The translations under genes and the position numbers were made by a program. 5,752 nt of DNA from Salaquimonas sp. (lineage in GTDB: Bacteria; Pseudomonadota; Alphaproteobacteria; Rhizobiales; Rhizobiaceae), in assembly GCA_024639745.1 (NCBI GenBank), contig JAHEHW010000135.1, positions 1-5,752 on the forward strand, written 5' to 3'. This document shows, piece after piece, positions 5,637-5,752 of the stretch. Under the pieces are notes generated by a model that saw nothing but the letters and a program-made list of their open reading frames with translations, searched no databases and was not told the origin of the DNA. Numbering within the stretch: position 1 is the first letter of the stretch; each line of letters starts with the position of its first letter.

Positions 5637-5752
5637 AGATCGGTCGAATACGTGAAAACGGGCTGCCGGTGCGGTTTTGTGAGGATCCGGCGGATGCCGA
5701 GCCAGATCTGACCGGCAATGAGCGGCAGGAAACTGGCGGCGACGACAAGAAG
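5633..5752 (-). CDS. C-terminal end of a membrane protein (start outside window)
   Basis: On the minus strand the frame is open from the window edge to TGA at 5635-5633, giving 39 residues: LLVVAASFLPLIAGQIWLGI, a transmembrane helix, then a basic cytoplasmic-type tail (RRILTKPHRQP) ending TYSTDL. The hydrophobic helix followed by a positively charged tail is a good sign of real coding sequence. The competing frame here (starting at 5748) is Ser/Pro/Arg-rich and is not credible. Too little is visible to name the family. Confidence 0.6.
   Translation of the reverse strand, partial: LLVVAASFLPLIAGQIWLGIRRILTKPHRQPVFTYSTDL

Noticed and set aside
1..5752. CRISPR array, phage genes or defence system
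   Set aside because: No regularly spaced repeats, integrase, nuclease or toxin-like gene is present; the only mobile-DNA traces are the transposase tail and the tRNA-like scrap.

Overview
The window is high-GC, gene-dense bacterial DNA. Protein resemblance and codon choice suggest a Proteobacterium, most likely an alphaproteobacterium, though no rRNA or other decisive marker is present. It reads as ordinary chromosome with a few scars of mobile DNA. I do not see a complete new multi-gene system. The less explained parts are the tail of a metal-related ABC locus on the left, the mscS-glnS junction, and a small-protein cluster on the right.

Left part (1-1394, + strand): the end of an FtsX/MacB-type ABC permease with a His/Asp-rich loop, followed after 16 nt by a secreted DUF3299 protein. 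This pair matches the 3' half of zinc-responsive loci such as Vibrio zrgABCDE and Pseudomonas PA4063-PA4066. The ATPase and any His-rich partner protein would lie upstream of the window. Directly behind it (about 1419-1625) is the decayed C-terminal tail of an IS3-family transposase.

Middle (1791-4891): an MscS-family mechanosensitive channel (+) faces a complete glutaminyl-tRNA synthetase gene, glnS (-). The convergent gap between them (2898-3190) holds a perfect hairpin just past the glnS stop and a short piece resembling the 3' end of a tRNA gene, including CCA. It also has two small hairpins after mscS, but no convincing gene.

Right part (4892-5752, all genes on -): the glnS upstream region with a candidate promoter, a 59-codon single-span membrane protein with its own weak terminator, and a 43-codon membrane peptide with a very good ribosome binding site. 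The last feature is the C-terminal end of a membrane protein that runs off the window. A 14-bp palindrome lies over the stop codon of that last gene. A strong intrinsic terminator (hairpin plus nine T) at 5342-5384 points in the + direction, where no + strand gene is visible, which suggests an unannotated transcript.
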